Assembly: GCF_004299445.1 (NCBI RefSeq)
Contig: NZ_SCTC01000028.1
Location: 1 to 34,877, forward strand
Direction: 5' to 3'
Length of the DNA stretch: 34,877 nucleotides
DNA from: Phenylobacterium sp.
Lineage (GTDB): Bacteria; Pseudomonadota; Alphaproteobacteria; Caulobacterales; Caulobacteraceae
Shown: piece after piece, positions 14,310-22,490 of the stretch
How the letters are laid out: every line of letters begins with the position of its first letter
How positions within the stretch are numbered: position 1 is the stretch's first letter
Position numbers and translations under genes: made by a program
Notes under the pieces: model-generated
What the model saw: the letters and a program-made list of their open reading frames with translations, nothing else
Told to the model about the DNA's origin: nothing
The model's database searches: none

Positions 14310-16148
14310 ATGCCGATCCGCCGCCTCCCGCCCGAACTGATCAATCGCATCGCCGCCGGCGAGGTGGTGGAGCGTCCTGCCAGCGCGGTCAAGGAACTGG
14401 TGGAGAACGCCCTCGACGCAGGCGCGTCCGAGGTCCAGGTCCAGGCCGACGGCGGTGGGCTCACCCGCATCCTGGTGGCCGATGACGGCCAAGGTTTGGC
14501 GGCCGATCAGCTCCCGCTGGCCGTAGAGCGCCACGCCACGTCAAAGCTGAACCCCGGCGACGACGGCGAGTACGATCTGCTGCGCATCGCCACCATGGGC
14601 TTCCGGGGCGAGGCGCTGCCGTCCATCGGGTCGGTGGCCCGCCTGTCGATCACCAGCCGCGCGAAGGGCTTCGCCGACGCCCACGCGATCTTTGTCGAGG
14701 GCGGCGCGGTGAGCGCGGTTTCGCCTGCCGGCTTCCCCGGCCCGCACGGCGCCCGGGTCGAGGTGCGCGACCTGTTCTACGCCACGCCGGCGCGCCTCAA
14801 GTTCATGAAGTCCGAGCGCTCCGAGAGCCAGGCGATCACCGAGGAGCTGAAGCGCCAGGCCATGGCTCACGAGGCCGTCGGCTTCGCCCTCGACCTCGAC
14901 GGCCGCCGCACCCTGCGCCTGCCTGCCGAGGCGCCCGGCGACGAAGGCCGGCTCGCCCGACTGGGCGCCGTGATGGGCCGGGAGTTCTCGGACAATGCAC
15001 TCCTGATCGACCACGAGCGCGAGGGCGTGCGGCTGTCGGGCTATGCGGGCCTGCCCACCTACAATCGGGGCAATGCGGCGCATCAATACCTTTTCGTGAA
15101 CGGTCGGCCGGTGCGCGACCGGCTGCTGCAGGGCGCGCTCCGCGGCGCCTACGCCGACTTCCTGGCCCGCGACCGCCATCCGGCCTGCGCGCTCTATATC
15201 GAGCTCGACCCCGGCCTGGTGGACGTCAACGTGCACCCCGCGAAGGCCGAGGTGCGGTTCCGCGATCCGGGCCTGGTGCGCGGCCTGATCGTCAGCGGCC
15301 TGCGTCACTCGCTGGCCGCCGCCGGCCACCGCGCGTCCACCACGGTCGCGCAGGCTGCGCTAGGCGGCTTCCGGCCGCAGGGGCTGCCCTATCCGCCGCC
15401 GCGCCCCTCGGGCGGCGGGTTCTCCGCCTGGAGCGCCGGCGGCTGGCAGGCCGCGGCGGCGGCCGTTCAGGCGATCCCCGGCCTCTCCGACATCTCGGCC
15501 CGGGCCGAGCCTGACTACGGCCCCGGCGTCGCCGAGCCCGCCGCCACACCGGCCTTCGACCCCGTCGACCATCCGCTGGGCGCGGCGCGCGCCCAGGTGC
15601 ACGAGACCTACATCGTCGCCCAGACCCGCGACGGCGTAGTGATCGTCGACCAGCACGCCGCCCACGAGCGCCTGGTCTACGAGCGCATGAAGACCGAGAT
15701 GGCCGACGGCGGCGTCACCCGCCAGGCGCTCTTGCTGCCCGAGGTGGTCGAGCTGGACCCGGCCGAGGCCGAGCGCGTGGTCGCCCGCGCCGACGAGCTG
15801 GCTGCGCTGGGGTTGGTGATCGAGCCCTTCGGCCCCGGCGCCGTCCTGGTCCGCGAAGTCCCGGCGATGCTGGGCGAGACCGACGCGGCCGGCCTGATCC
15901 GCGACATCGCCGACGACCTGGCCGAGAACGGCCAGGCCCTGGCGCTGAAGGAACGGCTGGAGGACGTCTGCTCCACCATGGCCTGCCACGGCTCGGTCCG
16001 CGCCGGCCGCCGGCTGACCGCGCCGGAGATGAACGCCCTCCTGCGCCAGATGGAAGCCACGCCCCACTCCGGCCAGTGCAACCACGGCCGCCCAACGTAC
16101 GTCGAACTGAAGCTCGCCGACATCGAGCGGCTGTTCGGGCGGCGCTGA
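14310..16148 (+). CDS. mutL: DNA mismatch repair protein MutL (endonuclease type)
   Basis: 612 residues. The GHKL ATPase domain has [31 protein letters not shown] and [14 protein letters not shown], then FVNGRPVRD and [15 protein letters not shown] proline/alanine-rich linker (about 345-420) precedes the C-terminal dimerisation domain. That domain keeps the endonuclease motif [12 protein letters not shown] (447-458), ACHGSVRA and CNHGRP. MutL therefore should nick DNA itself, as in bacteria without MutH. Its last 64 bases are repeated almost exactly at 18122-18185. Confidence 0.97.
   Translation: MPIRRLPPELINRIAAGEVVERPASAVKELVENALDAGASEVQVQADGGGLTRILVADDGQGLAADQLPLAVERHATSKLNPGDDGEYDLLRIATMGFRGEALPSIGSVARLSITSRAKGFADAHAIFVEGGAVSAVSPAGFPGPHGARVEVRDLFYATPARLKFMKSERSESQAITEELKRQAMAHEAVGFALDLDGRRTLRLPAEAPGDEGRLARLGAVMGREFSDNALLIDHEREGVRLSGYAGLPTYNRGNAAHQYLFVNGRPVRDRLLQGALRGAYADFLARDRHPACALYIELDPGLVDVNVHPAKAEVRFRDPGLVRGLIVSGLRHSLAAAGHRASTTVAQAALGGFRPQGLPYPPPRPSGGGFSAWSAGGWQAAAAAVQAIPGLSDISARAEPDYGPGVAEPAATPAFDPVDHPLGAARAQVHETYIVAQTRDGVVIVDQHAAHERLVYERMKTEMADGGVTRQALLLPEVVELDPAEAERVVARADELAALGLVIEPFGPGAVLVREVPAMLGETDAAGLIRDIADDLAENGQALALKERLEDVCSTMACHGSVRAGRRLTAPEMNALLRQMEATPHSGQCNHGRPTYVELKLADIERLFGRR
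16082..16145 (+). repeat. Upstream copy of a 64-base direct repeat (mutL 3' end)
   Basis: This stretch inside the end of mutL recurs at 18122-18185, exactly 2040 bases downstream, with only two differences (16094 A/G; 16145 C/T). The histidine kinase gene lies between the two copies. Confidence 0.95.
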
Positions 16149-16254
16149 CGCCGGGCGTCATTTTCGACGCCTGCGACAATTGCAGCGCTGCGTCGCACGG
16201 TGTGGCAGCCTACATTGTAGCGGAAACAGGGACCCCCCGGGGGTAGGCGGGCGC

Positions 16255-18078
16255 ATGACGGCTCCCAGGCTGAAGCTCGGATCCACGCGCTTCGCCAGCG
16301 ACGGGATCTTCCGCAGTGCTTTCGAAAGCAGCCCCGACTGCGTGAAAATCCTCGACCTTGAGGGGGTCGTGCAGTTCATCAACCGGAACGGCGCCGCCCT
16401 ACTGGGCGCCGAGGACATCGCGGTGCTCCTCGGGGCGCCATGGGTCTCACTGTGGGAGCCTGTAGAACGCCCAATGGTCGCGGCGGCGCTGGCGGCCGCA
16501 GCGGCCGGCGACAAGCAGCGCTTCACGGGCGCGGCCCGCATCTTCACCGGCGAGTTGCGCTACTTTGACAATGTCCTGTCCCCGCTTGCCGACAATACGG
16601 GCGCGACGTCGGCCTTGCTGGTGACGTCCCGGGACGTCACCGAGACAGAGGCCGCACGGCTCGCCGCCGAGTCGCGCGAGCGCCTGGCCGCGCAGCAGAC
16701 CTCCGTCCTGCGCGCCGCCGCCGAGATGGCCAAGCTTGCGAGTTGGGGGGCGGACTTCCGCCGCGGCGTGCTGATTCGCAGCGAGGAGAGCAACGTCCTG
16801 CTGCGCGGCGGCTTGATGGAAGCCCCGATCCAGCGGGGCTTCGGCATGTACGAGCCGGACGTGCAGCGGCAGATCACCGCGTTGATCGAGCGCGTCCGCA
16901 CCCATGGGGAGCAGATCAAGCACGAGGCTCCGTTTATCCGCCATGACGGCACGCGCGGCTGGGTCCGGCTACGGGGCGAACCCGTCTACGAGGGCGAAGA
17001 ATGCGTCGGCCTGACCGGCACGGCCATGGACATCTCCGAGCAAAAGGCGGCGGAAGAGACGCTGCGGCGCGCCGAGCGACGCCTCGCCTGTGCGCTGGGC
17101 CTCGCCGGAATGCACGTTTACGAGCTCGACTTCGAGGCCAGGACCCTGATCCACGAGGGCGAGGGCGAACTGGTCTTTGAGACGCAGCCGACGTTCGATG
17201 ACCTCTGGCCGGACCTTGAGGTGATCGTCCACCCGGAGGACCGCGCCCGGGCAAGCGCGGAGTGGGCGGCGGCGCTCGCCGACGGGACGCCGTTCCGCTC
17301 GGAGTTCCGCGTGAGCCGGAGCGATGACCGCGAGCTCTGGATCTTCTGCGTCGCCGAGATCCTGGTGGACGCTGCAGGCGAGCCCACGCGGCTGATCGCT
17401 GCGCTCGTGGACATCACCGAGCGCAAGCGCGGCGAGATCGAGACCTTGCAGGCCATCGCCCGGATGCGAGAGCACGAGGACCGTCAGAAGCTGCTGCTCG
17501 ACGAGTTGAACCATCGGGTGAAGAACACGCTCGCATCCGTCCAGTCCGTGGCCGTCCAGAGCCTCCGCGACGCGCGGGACCTGCGCGGCGCCCGCGACCT
17601 GTTCATCGAACGGCTGATGGCGCTGTCGTCGACGCACAACCTTCTGGTCAAGCGTGGCTGGGAGGGCGCCACCCTGCACGAGCTGGCGGAGATGACGCTT
17701 CGGCCCTACGGCCATCCGTACATCGTCCACGGGCCGGACCTGAAGTTGGACCCCAACTTCGCCGTGAGCTTGGGCATGGCCCTCCACGAGTTGGCCACGA
17801 ACGCGCTGAAGCACGGCGCCTGGCAGGCCCCTGGCGGCAACGTGGAGGTGGTCGTCGAGCCCGGCACGGCCGAAGCCACCATCGTCTGGCGCGAGGTGGG
17901 CGGCCCACCTGTGGCCCAACCCACAAGACGGGGTTTCGGCTCCCGCCTCCTCGAGCGTGGCGTCGCGCGCGAGCTGGGGGGTCAGGTGAGCCTGGAGTTC
18001 GACCCCGCAGGCGTTGTCTGCGCCATCCGCGCGCCGCTCAGCGAGCGGCTTCGGGTGATCGTCCCGGACGCGACCTAG
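16255..18078 (+). CDS. Orphan HWE/HisKA_2-family sensor histidine kinase with PAS domains
   Basis: 607 residues, no signal peptide or membrane segment, so cytoplasmic. Three PAS-like regions lie at about 16-130, 155-262 and 277-390, with linkers ending SRDVTETEA, TAMDISEQKA and LVDITERKR, typical PAS/PAC ends. The kinase core has LDELNHRVKNTLASVQSV with phosphoacceptor H420, N-box HELATNALKHGA (N516), the WRE triad (545-547) of HWE kinases, and GFGSRLLERG. No response regulator gene is nearby. The start ATG follows a purine-rich GGGGGTAGGCGG. The gene is bracketed by copies of the mutL 3' end, suggesting it arrived by insertion. Confidence 0.92.
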   Translation: MTAPRLKLGSTRFASDGIFRSAFESSPDCVKILDLEGVVQFINRNGAALLGAEDIAVLLGAPWVSLWEPVERPMVAAALAAAAAGDKQRFTGAARIFTGELRYFDNVLSPLADNTGATSALLVTSRDVTETEAARLAAESRERLAAQQTSVLRAAAEMAKLASWGADFRRGVLIRSEESNVLLRGGLMEAPIQRGFGMYEPDVQRQITALIERVRTHGEQIKHEAPFIRHDGTRGWVRLRGEPVYEGEECVGLTGTAMDISEQKAAEETLRRAERRLACALGLAGMHVYELDFEARTLIHEGEGELVFETQPTFDDLWPDLEVIVHPEDRARASAEWAAALADGTPFRSEFRVSRSDDRELWIFCVAEILVDAAGEPTRLIAALVDITERKRGEIETLQAIARMREHEDRQKLLLDELNHRVKNTLASVQSVAVQSLRDARDLRGARDLFIERLMALSSTHNLLVKRGWEGATLHELAEMTLRPYGHPYIVHGPDLKLDPNFAVSLGMALHELATNALKHGAWQAPGGNVEVVVEPGTAEATIVWREVGGPPVAQPTRRGFGSRLLERGVARELGGQVSLEFDPAGVVCAIRAPLSERLRVIVPDAT

Positions 18079-18080
18079 GC

Positions 18081-18188
18081 AGCGCAGATCGCCTCGTCCT
18101 GATCGCGCCTGAGATGAACGCCCACGGCCGCCCGACGTACGTCGAACTGAAGCTCGCCGACATCGAGCGGCTGTTCGGGCGGCGTTAG
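18081..18188 (+). pseudogene. Remnant second copy of the mutL 3' end
   Basis: The frame reads [20 protein letters not shown], then [11 protein letters not shown] and stops at TAG (18186-18188). It aligns with mutL LTAPEMNA...[21 protein letters not shown], but an in-frame 45-base deletion removes residues equivalent to 577-591 of MutL. The last 64 bases are 97% identical to mutL, while the part before the deletion is more diverged. It starts right after the histidine kinase stop and ends one base before the stop of the MerR gene on the other strand. It has no start signal. Confidence 0.85.
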
Positions 18189-18962
18189 CTAAAGCGCTCG
18201 CGCCGCGTACGCCCGCATCGCCTCGGCCAGGTAGTCGGTGAGCCCCGCGGCCCGACCGTCGTACCGCGCCCGGAACTCGGGATGCTCCTGATAGAGATGC
18301 CCCAGTCCAGCGAACGACTCGGCGGTCGGGGCCCGGTTCCAGCTCTTGCCGACCCAGGCGCAGTGGCGGGCCATGATCGCGCCCACCGCTTCGGAGTCCG
18401 CCGGCAGCCCGTCCACCAAGGCCTTGGCCATGGCCGCTTCGATTGCTTCGGCCTCGGCCATCAGCGCGTCGAATCCCGCCTGTTTGACGCCGTTCATCGC
18501 CGACCTCGAGTCGTCGATCCGCGCCCGCATGTCGCCCCCATAGCGGTCGATCAGCCAGGCCTCGTGCTCGGCCTGCGTCTTCGGGTCGAAGCCCTGGTAC
18601 ATCGTCTTGTCATCCATCGTCGTCGCTCCTTGCAAAGCGGCGAGGGTCGTATCGATCGTGCCGATCAGTTTGCGGTAGCGCCTGGCCTGCGCCTCCAGCC
18701 GTTCGCGGTGGCGTTTCAGCGCCGCCACGCGATCGAAGTCCGGCGAATCCAGCACCCGAGCAATCTCCGCCAGCGGGAAGCCCAGCTCCCGATGGAAGAG
18801 AATCTGCTGCAGACGCAGGAGCTCGTCCTGGCCGTAGTAGCGATAGCCGTTCGCGCCGACGCTGTCGGGCTTCAACAGCCCGATCTCGTCGTAGTGGTGC
18901 AGCGTTCGGACGCTGACGCCCGACAGCTTCGCCACCTGCTTGACCGTGTAACCGCGCAACAC
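18189..18962 (-). CDS. MerR-family regulator with TipAS drug/antibiotic-recognition domain
   Basis: 257 residues. The winged-helix MerR domain is YTVKQVAKLSGVSVRTLHHY (5-24), continuing DEIGLLKPD and GYRYYGQDEL, then a dimerisation helix (about 85-110). The C-terminal half (about 115-255; YQGFDPKTQAEHEAWLIDRY and AWVGKSWNRAPTAESFAGLG) is a TipAS domain, which binds small hydrophobic or thiopeptide ligands. Such proteins activate transcription by untwisting long-spacer promoters, often their own. The start is GTG with AAGGGA upstream. A MerR-like promoter dyad lies at 18988-19017. The stop abuts the mutL remnant. Confidence 0.92.
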   Translation of the reverse strand: MLRGYTVKQVAKLSGVSVRTLHHYDEIGLLKPDSVGANGYRYYGQDELLRLQQILFHRELGFPLAEIARVLDSPDFDRVAALKRHRERLEAQARRYRKLIGTIDTTLAALQGATTMDDKTMYQGFDPKTQAEHEAWLIDRYGGDMRARIDDSRSAMNGVKQAGFDALMAEAEAIEAAMAKALVDGLPADSEAVGAIMARHCAWVGKSWNRAPTAESFAGLGHLYQEHPEFRARYDGRAAGLTDYLAEAMRAYAARAL

Positions 18963-18987
18963 TCGTTTCCCTTGCCGATGGAGCGGT

Positions 18988-19017
18988 TCATCAGGGCTCG
19001 CGCTACGTGAGGGTCAA
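18988..19017 (-). promoter_or_regulatory. MerR-type promoter/operator for the TipA-like gene
   Basis: On the minus strand TTGACC (complement of 19012-19017) is followed after 18 bases by TGATGA (complement of 18988-18993). The spacer carries an imperfect dyad, CCCTCACGTAGCGCGAGCCC. A GC-rich dyad inside a lengthened spacer next to TTGACC is typical of promoters controlled by MerR regulators, so autoregulation is likely. Confidence 0.5.
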
Positions 19018-19188
19018 GCGTTGCGCATCGCGCAATCGCCAGCCATCCTTACGGCCATGTCTGAGAATGTGTTCGAGGCCTGGGCCTAACCGCCAGCCGG
19101 AGCCTCGCTTCTGATCGGCGACCAGGCCCGTTCCGTCCGCGCCCCCTTTCGCGGGCGCGTCCCGTGACGCCTGAACCCCGGACATCTC

Positions 19189-19464
19189 TTGAACATCTCC
19201 AAACCGCAGCAACGGACGCTGCACGCGCTGGCCCAAGGCGGCGCAATCCTGATCGAACGCGACGAACGCGGAGCCTTGATCGACGCCGAGTGCATCACCC
19301 GGGAGGGTTGGAAACTCTCGGACTGCGACCTCGCCGTCTTCAAGGCCCTGAAGCAGAAGCGCCTGATCGCCAGCCGGAACGGCGGCCCCTACCGGATCAC
19401 CCGGGACGGCCTGCTGCGTCTGCGCGCCCAGGCCGACAACCGCACCTCAGCCCGGGCCTGGTGA
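19189..19464 (+). CDS. yjhX: YjhX family toxin homologue
   Basis: 91 residues: [20 protein letters not shown], then [33 protein letters not shown] and [17 protein letters not shown]. This matches the full length of the YjhX (DUF2084) family, whose E. coli member is annotated as a toxin paired with the GNAT protein YjhQ. Alignment with the family opening MNIS-x-x-QR-LH-LAQGG places the start at a TTG codon (19189), with only a weak upstream purine run, which would keep expression low. No GNAT partner is adjacent. The 3' end overlaps convergent rsmD by 18 bases. Confidence 0.85.
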   Translation: MNISKPQQRTLHALAQGGAILIERDERGALIDAECITREGWKLSDCDLAVFKALKQKRLIASRNGGPYRITRDGLLRLRAQADNRTSARAW

Positions 19465-20028
19465 GGCCCGCAGAAAATGGACGCGCGCGGCGCCGTAGTC
19501 GCGCGCGTCCAGCATCTCGTAGCCGGGGGCCTCGAAGGGTGGCTCGGAGGAGCCTCGCTCGAAGACCACGATCGCGCCGTCGGCCAGCCAGCCGCCCGCG
19601 GCCAGCTTCTCCAGAGCCTGCTCGCCCAGGCCCTTGCCATATGGCGGATCCAGGAAGGCGAGGTCGAAGGCCGGGCCGTCGGCGCCCGGGCGCACACCCA
19701 GGTCGGTGGCGCTGCGCCGGTGGACGCGGGTCTTGCCGAACAGGCCGCCCAGGTTGTCGACGTTGTCGCGGATCGCGCCCCGCGCCGCTTCGTCAGTCTC
19801 CACGAACAGGCAGAAGGCCGCGCCGCGCGACAGGGCCTCGAAGCCCAGCGCGCCCGAGCCCGCGAACAGGTCGATCACGCGCCGGTCCCGCACGCCATCG
19901 CTCCAGGGCGCGTGCTCCAGAATGTTGAAGATCGCCTGTCGGGCGCGATCCGACGTCGGCCGCGTGTGGTCGCCCGCCGGCGTGATCAGCGCCTTGCCGC
20001 GGAAGTCCCCTGAGACGATGCGCAACAT
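19447..20028 (-). CDS. rsmD: 16S rRNA (guanine966-N2)-methyltransferase
   Basis: 193 residues from the ATG at 20028. [14 protein letters not shown] and [16 protein letters not shown] form the family N-terminus. [20 protein letters not shown] is the SAM-binding motif, and DPPY at 127-130 is the N2/N6 methyltransferase catalytic motif. The enzyme methylates G966 of 16S rRNA in the small subunit. A longer reading (from 20139) has no family support. The gene is divergent from the crotonase gene (67-base gap) and convergent with yjhX. Confidence 0.95.
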   Translation of the reverse strand: MLRIVSGDFRGKALITPAGDHTRPTSDRARQAIFNILEHAPWSDGVRDRRVIDLFAGSGALGFEALSRGAAFCLFVETDEAARGAIRDNVDNLGGLFGKTRVHRRSATDLGVRPGADGPAFDLAFLDPPYGKGLGEQALEKLAAGGWLADGAIVVFERGSSEPPFEAPGYEMLDARDYGAARVHFLRASPGPG

Positions 20029-20095
20029 CCACTCCTTGCTTGCCCTAGGGGCTCCGTTCCAAGGTTTCGCCCGACAATCAAGGTGGGAGACGGTG

Positions 20096-20887
20096 ATGGC
20101 CCTGGTGACGGTGGAACGCCGCGGCGGCGCGGCGATCATGACCTATGCAAATCCGCCGTTCGGCACGATGACCGCCGCGGGCTCGCAGGAGATGCTGGAG
20201 GCGTTCCGCCCCCTGGCCGCCGACCCCGCCGTGCGCTCGGTGATCATCACCGGCGGGGTGCCGGGCATCTTCATCCGCCACTATGACGTCGACGAGCTGT
20301 CGGTGATGGGCGAGCAGCTCAAGGACCGGCCGCTGCCGCCGCCGTCGGACGCCCCTCCGGGGGAGGGCTTCCTGGCCCTGGTCGACGCGATCTTCGCCGC
20401 GCCGAAGCCCGTGGTGGCGGCGATCAACGGGCTGTGCATGGGGGGCGGCTTCGAACTGACGCTGGCCTGCGACCTGCGGATCGCCGACCCCAAGGCCGCC
20501 GCCATAGGCCTGCCCGAGACCCGGATCGGGATCTTCCCGGGCGGTGGGGGCACGCAACGGCTGCCGCGCGTGGTGGGCGAGGCTAAGGCGCTGGAGATCA
20601 TCCTGCGCGGGCTGACGTTCACGGGCGCCGAGGCCCATGCGATCGGCATGGTCCACGAGGTGGCCGACGACCCGCTGGCCCGGGCGCTTGAAATAGCCGC
20701 CGAGTGGGACGGCTGGGGCGCCGAGGGGCTGGCCTACGCCAAGCGGCTCACCCGCGCGGCCCTCGACCGCCCGGTTTCCCAGGGCCTCGCGGACGAGCGG
20801 CGGGGTTTCCTCGAGGTGATGCAGCAGGCTTCGGCCCGCGCGGGCCTGGAGAGGGGCCGCCAGCCCGTGGAGATCCAGAAGGTCTAG
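20096..20887 (+). CDS. Enoyl-CoA hydratase/isomerase (crotonase) family protein
   Basis: 263 residues. PGIFIRHYDVDEL gives the first oxyanion-hole region and NGLCMGGGFELTLACDLRIA the second. E120 and E141 (LPETRIGIFPGGGGTQRLPR) align with the two catalytic glutamates of rat enoyl-CoA hydratase, so hydratase activity is likely. An insertion rich in Pro (79-90) precedes the second motif. Reading frames opening further upstream overlap rsmD and are rejected; GGGAGA before 20096 supports this start. Its last 140 bases are antisense to the rluB-like gene, an unusually long tail-to-tail overlap. Confidence 0.92.
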   Translation: MALVTVERRGGAAIMTYANPPFGTMTAAGSQEMLEAFRPLAADPAVRSVIITGGVPGIFIRHYDVDELSVMGEQLKDRPLPPPSDAPPGEGFLALVDAIFAAPKPVVAAINGLCMGGGFELTLACDLRIADPKAAAIGLPETRIGIFPGGGGTQRLPRVVGEAKALEIILRGLTFTGAEAHAIGMVHEVADDPLARALEIAAEWDGWGAEGLAYAKRLTRAALDRPVSQGLADERRGFLEVMQQASARAGLERGRQPVEIQKV

Positions 20888-22037
20888 CCGCGCCCGGCTT
20901 TCCTGCGACGGGCTTCGCGCCCGGCCTGCCCGCGCCCGACTTGCCTGTCCCTCGGGGGGCCGCGTCCCTGGCCCCGGCGGGCTTTGGCCGCGCGCCCTTG
21001 GCCAGCGGTCGCGGTCCAAAGCTGGTCGGTCCCTCGGACTTCGCGCCGGCCTTCGACTTGGGCGGCGGATGGGCGCGGACCTTGATCTTCGGCTTGGCCC
21101 AGCCGGCCTTATAGGGCTGCTTCTCCTTGGGTCCCGTCGGGCGGACCAGCGCCTCGGTCCCAGCCGGCGTCGGATCGCGGCGCGTGGTCTTTGGCTTCAC
21201 CCGGTACAGCGGCCGCTCGCCGGTGGGCAGGTTGTCGGGCTCGATATGCTCGGCGAACTGCTCGCGCACCACCCGCGGCCCCACCTCCTCGATCTCGCCC
21301 ACGCCCAGGTTGCCCAGCGCCAGCGGCCCATAGGCCAGGCGGATCAATCGGTTCACCTTCAGGCCGATGGACTCCAGCACACGCCGGACTTCACGGTTCT
21401 TGCCCTCGTGCAGGGTGACGGTGATCCAGAGGTTCGCGCCCTGCGGCCCCTCCTTGGCCTTGTCGAGCTTGGCCTCGATGGGCCCGTACCTCACGCCCTC
21501 GACCGTCACGCCTTTCGCCAGCGTATCCAGCTTCTCCTGCGTGGTGCGCCCATGCGCCCGGGCGCGATAGCGGCGCACCACGCCCGTGGACGGCATCTCC
21601 AGCGCCCGCGCCAGCTGTCCGTCGTTGGTCAGCAGCAGCAGGCCCTCGGAGTTGATGTCGAGGCGGCCCACCGAGATCAGCCGCGGCAGGCCGTCGGGCA
21701 GCGCCTTGAACACCGTCGGGCGGCCGTTGGGATCGTTGTGCGACGTCACCAGCCCCACCGGCTTGTGGTAGCGGAACAGCCGCGCCGCCTCGGGCTCGGC
21801 CACCACTTCGCCGTCGACCGTGACGATGTCGCCGGGTTCGACCTTTACCGCGGGGGTGTCGAGCGTGCGGCCGTTGATGGCCACCCGCCCCTCGCCGATC
21901 AGCCGCTCGACATCGCGTCGCGACCCCACCCCGGCGCGGGCCAGCAGCTTGGCGACGCGCTCGCCGCCGCCCTCACCATCGGAGTCGAGGGCTTGACCCG
22001 TGTCGTCGGGCTGGGGACGTAGTGGATCGTGGACCAT
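20748..22037 (-). CDS. rluB: RsuA/RluB-family 23S rRNA pseudouridine synthase with long basic tail
   Basis: 429 residues. An S4 RNA-binding domain (about 27-75: RVAKLLARAGVGSRRDVERL) precedes the catalytic domain. D127 lies in ISVGRLDINSEGLLLLTNDG, the RsuA/RluB/E/F catalytic motif, and HEGKNREVRRVLESIGLKVN follows. RluB makes pseudouridine 2605 in 23S rRNA; choosing RluB over RsuA is by length and tail. Residues from about 295 are low-complexity Pro/Gly/Ala/Lys/Arg, probably disordered and RNA-binding. The tail runs 140 bases into the convergent crotonase gene. The 5' end overlaps the divergent tadA start by nine bases. Confidence 0.88.
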   Translation of the reverse strand: MVHDPLRPQPDDTGQALDSDGEGGGERVAKLLARAGVGSRRDVERLIGEGRVAINGRTLDTPAVKVEPGDIVTVDGEVVAEPEAARLFRYHKPVGLVTSHNDPNGRPTVFKALPDGLPRLISVGRLDINSEGLLLLTNDGQLARALEMPSTGVVRRYRARAHGRTTQEKLDTLAKGVTVEGVRYGPIEAKLDKAKEGPQGANLWITVTLHEGKNREVRRVLESIGLKVNRLIRLAYGPLALGNLGVGEIEEVGPRVVREQFAEHIEPDNLPTGERPLYRVKPKTTRRDPTPAGTEALVRPTGPKEKQPYKAGWAKPKIKVRAHPPPKSKAGAKSEGPTSFGPRPLAKGARPKPAGARDAAPRGTGKSGAGRPGAKPVAGKPGAARPSGSPRAGGPSPGPRGPKPAASPRGNPAARPRGPGKPGGRGPRG

Positions 22038-22490
22038 GATGACCGGACAATGCGCATCGCGCTCGAAGCGGCGCAAGCCGCTGCGGCGGCTGGCGAGACG
22101 CCCGTGGGCGCCGTGATCGTCGATCCGGCCACCGGCGAGGTGGTCGCGGTGGGCGCAAACCAGCCGATCGGCACCCACGATCCCACCGCCCATGCCGAGA
22201 TCGTCGCCCTGCGTGCGGCGGCGCAGAAGCGGGGCAACTACCGGCTGACCGACCTGACCCTGTTCGTGACCCTGGAGCCCTGCGCCATGTGCGCCGGAGC
22301 GATCAGCCACGCCCGAATCGGCCGCGTGGTGTTCGGCGCCGAGGACGCCAAGGGGGGCGCGGTCGTCAACGGCCCACGCTTCTTCGAACAGCCCACCTGC
22401 CACTGGCGGCCCAAGGTGGACGGCGGCGTGCTGGCGGACGAGAGCTCGGCCATGCTGAAGGCCTTCTTCCGCGCGCGGCGCAAAGGATGA
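22029..22490 (+). CDS. tadA: tRNA adenosine(34) deaminase
   Basis: 153 residues. The zinc site is HAE (55-57) with E57 the proton shuttle, and PCAMC with C85 and C88. The C-terminus RPKVDGGVLADESSAMLKAF is typical of TadA. The enzyme deaminates A34 to inosine in tRNA-Arg(ACG). A GTG start at 22029 (VDHDDRTMRIALEAA) matches family N-termini; an internal ATG at 22050 is the alternative. The GTG start lies inside the first codons of the divergent pseudouridine synthase gene. The stop overlaps the AraC gene start (ATGA). Confidence 0.94.
   Translation: MDHDDRTMRIALEAAQAAAAAGETPVGAVIVDPATGEVVAVGANQPIGTHDPTAHAEIVALRAAAQKRGNYRLTDLTLFVTLEPCAMCAGAISHARIGRVVFGAEDAKGGAVVNGPRFFEQPTCHWRPKVDGGVLADESSAMLKAFFRARRKG

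Noticed and set aside
18081..18188. The mutL-like tail as a functional small gene
   Set aside because: It has no SD or start codon of its own, an internal deletion removes metal-site residues, and it directly abuts the kinase stop.
19634..20095. An N-terminal extension of the crotonase gene over rsmD
   Set aside because: The extension overlaps the rsmD catalytic region, has no crotonase similarity, and the ATG at 20096 has a proper SD and family-like start.
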